The position numbers and the translations under genes were made by a program. Under the pieces are notes generated by a model. The model was not told where the DNA came from and searched no databases. It was given only the letters and a program-made list of their open reading frames with translations. A DNA stretch of 64,000 bases from [Phialemoniopsis] sp. UDSM-2020 (lineage: Eukaryota > Ascomycota > Sordariomycetes > Thyridiales > Thyridiaceae). The DNA is taken from positions 3,038,001-3,102,000 of the forward strand of contig JAEILZ010000005.1 of the NCBI GenBank assembly GCA_018873225.1, written 5' to 3'. Positions 62,414 through 64,000 of this stretch are shown here, piece after piece (position 1 is the stretch's first letter; the number at the start of each line of letters is the position of its first letter).

Positions 62414-63341
62414 ATGCAACTGGGGATTGCATGCCGAGTGAGGTGCAGAGTTCAGAATGGCTAGTTTACGAAGACGCCGATACTCTGGAGCTGAGTAGCC
62501 CTCACGCAACGAAGGATCAGACGTAGAGTCTAGCTAGTCAACAAAGTATCACCGCCTGATCTACTCTAGAGACTGTACAATGATAACCACTCCAGATAAT
62601 TGTGGACGTGCACCTTCCCCAAGCTTCAGAGAAAGGCTTTTTATACACTCCACGATGGATTCGAGGCAAGTTATCAGCACTTTGTCTTATACATGTATAT
62701 AACTTGAGAAAGTCTAGTAGCCATGTACGAGTCAATCGCTCGCTGTTTGATTTCGAAGATCAACACAAAGACGATTCATCAAGGAAGCGGAGCTGAAGCA
62801 AAACAAATCATTGACAACGTTCTATTGATTTGACCTCTTGCTCGGCGACCCCTGGGGAAACGGGGTTCCTTTCCCCTTGGTTCTGGGCACTTGTTCTTCA
62901 AGTACTGTTGCTGGGCTAAGAGATGTTTCTAGGCCGCCTTACTGGTGACGAGGTGCTCATCTTACTAGAGGAGGCAATATGGGAATGTGTTGGGACGATT
63001 CGAGACCACCGGGGAACTAAGCCAAAGTTACCATACACCGGGTCTGTTGTCGGCAGTTGGGTCCTTGCAAGAGTGGAACTTGTTTAGAGGTTTATCAAGG
63101 GGATCAAAGGCCTAGCTCGGTGTGGGGGAGAGACCAGACTCACTTGGACTTAGTATCTATCGCCCACACCTACATCAAGCATGCTCCACACGCATTGGCG
63201 ATAAAGACTTCTTGCCGACGTCGGCAAAAACACAAATCACTTCCGCAAATGACATCGTGAGTGATTATCAGCAGAATCCCTCAAGTAGCCGACTTGTGAC
63301 TCGGGGGCTTGCTTGTTGCGTACGCATCCATCGGCTTAGAG
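62414..63341. other. Intergenic region
   Basis: No gene is supported between the permease stop and the start of the terminal regulator. Presumably it holds the regulator's promoter. Confidence 0.6.
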
Positions 63342-64000
63342 ATGTCGTCAGTAGACACTCACGTCTCCTCTCCCTCCTCGCCAAGAAGAATACCCTTGGG
63401 CCGGAGCGCCCCCAGGTCTCGGAATGGCTGTTGGACCTGCCGCGGCAAGGCAGCCAAGAAACGCTGCGATGAACAACGCCCGACCTGTGGACGTTGCGCG
63501 CGAATGGGTCTGCTGTGTGACTACAGCCCTAAGCCAAAGAAGGCGAGACGCTCGCCACGACCCAACACGGCCCTGCAGCCCCTGGCGATTCGCCGGTCGC
63601 CATCACCCCTGGGCGTCGTGATCTCAGGGGTGAGCGAGTCTGCCTGCTCACTCGTTCTGGCAGCCGAAGATCACGATGCCATACGGTTCTTCCGGACGGC
63701 GTTTGCAGAGTTTCACCACACCAAGCACCGGAGCTATGGCTGCATCGCCATCATGTTTGAGCTTGCACAGGAAGATGCCATGATCATGCACATGGTACTC
63801 GCTCTTGGATTCCAGCAGATGGACACGAGACGGGCAATACCGTCTGTAAGACACATTCGAACTGCAAAGCACCACCACTCTGCCGCGTTGCGCCTTCTTG
63901 CCGGCGCCGTTGAAAACCAAGACCTGGACACGCTGCTCACTACGCTATGGCTTTTGCTGCTGTATGAGCAGCACTTTGGAGACGGGCGAGATATATCCAT
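63342..64000 (+). CDS. Zn2Cys6 transcription factor, N-terminal part (cut by window end)
   Basis: The frame opens at ATG 63342 ([16 protein letters not shown]) and stays open for 219 codons to the window edge, so the C-terminus is missing. The zinc cluster is C30-X2-C33-X8-C42-X6-C49-X2-C52-X6-C59; the first loop has eight residues where six are normal. A basic linker ([14 protein letters not shown]) follows. Next comes the start of a fungal transcription factor domain 2: [20 protein letters not shown], then [13 protein letters not shown] and [20 protein letters not shown]. No intron is needed so far. It would act in the nucleus; its position beside the permease and amidohydrolase suggests, but does not prove, that it controls them. 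Confidence 0.85.
   Translation, partial: MSSVDTHVSSPSSPRRIPLGRSAPRSRNGCWTCRGKAAKKRCDEQRPTCGRCARMGLLCDYSPKPKKARRSPRPNTALQPLAIRRSPSPLGVVISGVSESACSLVLAAEDHDAIRFFRTAFAEFHHTKHRSYGCIAIMFELAQEDAMIMHMVLALGFQQMDTRRAIPSVRHIRTAKHHHSAALRLLAGAVENQDLDTLLTTLWLLLLYEQHFGDGRDIS

Noticed and set aside
57038..64000. Secondary-metabolite gene cluster
   Set aside because: Permeases and a regulator are present, but there is no polyketide synthase, peptide synthetase, terpene cyclase or P450 in the window. A catabolic grouping fits better.

Overview
This window looks like nuclear DNA of a filamentous ascomycete, most likely a Sordariomycete. Genes are split by short introns of about 50-80 bases with GTNNGT donors, CTAAC/CTAAT-like branch points and CAG/TAG acceptors. 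The proteins are of typical fungal types: Zn2Cys6 regulators, many major facilitator (MFS) transporters, a CE5 esterase and an LDB19-type arrestin. Twenty-two protein-coding genes are supported. All reconstructed spliced reading frames are whole multiples of three, except the last gene, which is cut by the window edge. No rRNA, tRNA, CRISPR array or intact transposon was recognised.

Layout. 0.8-6.7 kb: a cytosolic-type arylsulfatase (+), a Zn2Cys6 regulator (-) and a small basic single-pass membrane protein (-). 8.5-12.6 kb: a secreted PD40/TolB-like propeller (-) divergent from a Dal5-type MFS permease (+). 13.2-21.2 kb is a block rich in secreted proteins: a polysaccharide-lyase-like jelly roll, a CAP/PR-1 protein, a tiny secreted protein with eight cysteines and a CE5 acetylxylan esterase, with ribosomal protein S19 embedded among them. 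22.1-45.5 kb is mostly housekeeping: RAD5, an NDUFAF6-like complex I assembly factor, an ART1/LDB19 arrestin, a GTPBP1-like GTPase, an NmrA-like protein, two uncharacterised membrane proteins, GPI12, a mitochondrial ATP13/AEP2-like expression factor and LSM3. 47.7-49.5 kb: a hexose-type transporter (-). 49.5-57.0 kb is the largest stretch without a recognisable gene. 57.0-64.0 kb: a monocarboxylate-type MFS permease (+), an M20D amidohydrolase (-), a second Dal5-type MFS permease divergent from it (+), and the start of a second Zn2Cys6 regulator (+) that runs off the end.

How the genes may work together. The right end looks like a small uptake-and-hydrolysis module: two permeases, one amidohydrolase and a local regulator. 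The 13-21 kb block looks like extracellular plant-polymer or host-interaction functions. These groupings are inferred from proximity only. The most unusual observations are the enlarged cysteine spacing in the zinc cluster of the terminal regulator, the secreted metallothionein-like peptide with an apparent intron just after its stop codon, a possible frame break at the GTPBP1-like C-terminus, and the 7.5-kb gene-poor interval. I did not identify a clearly new biological system.
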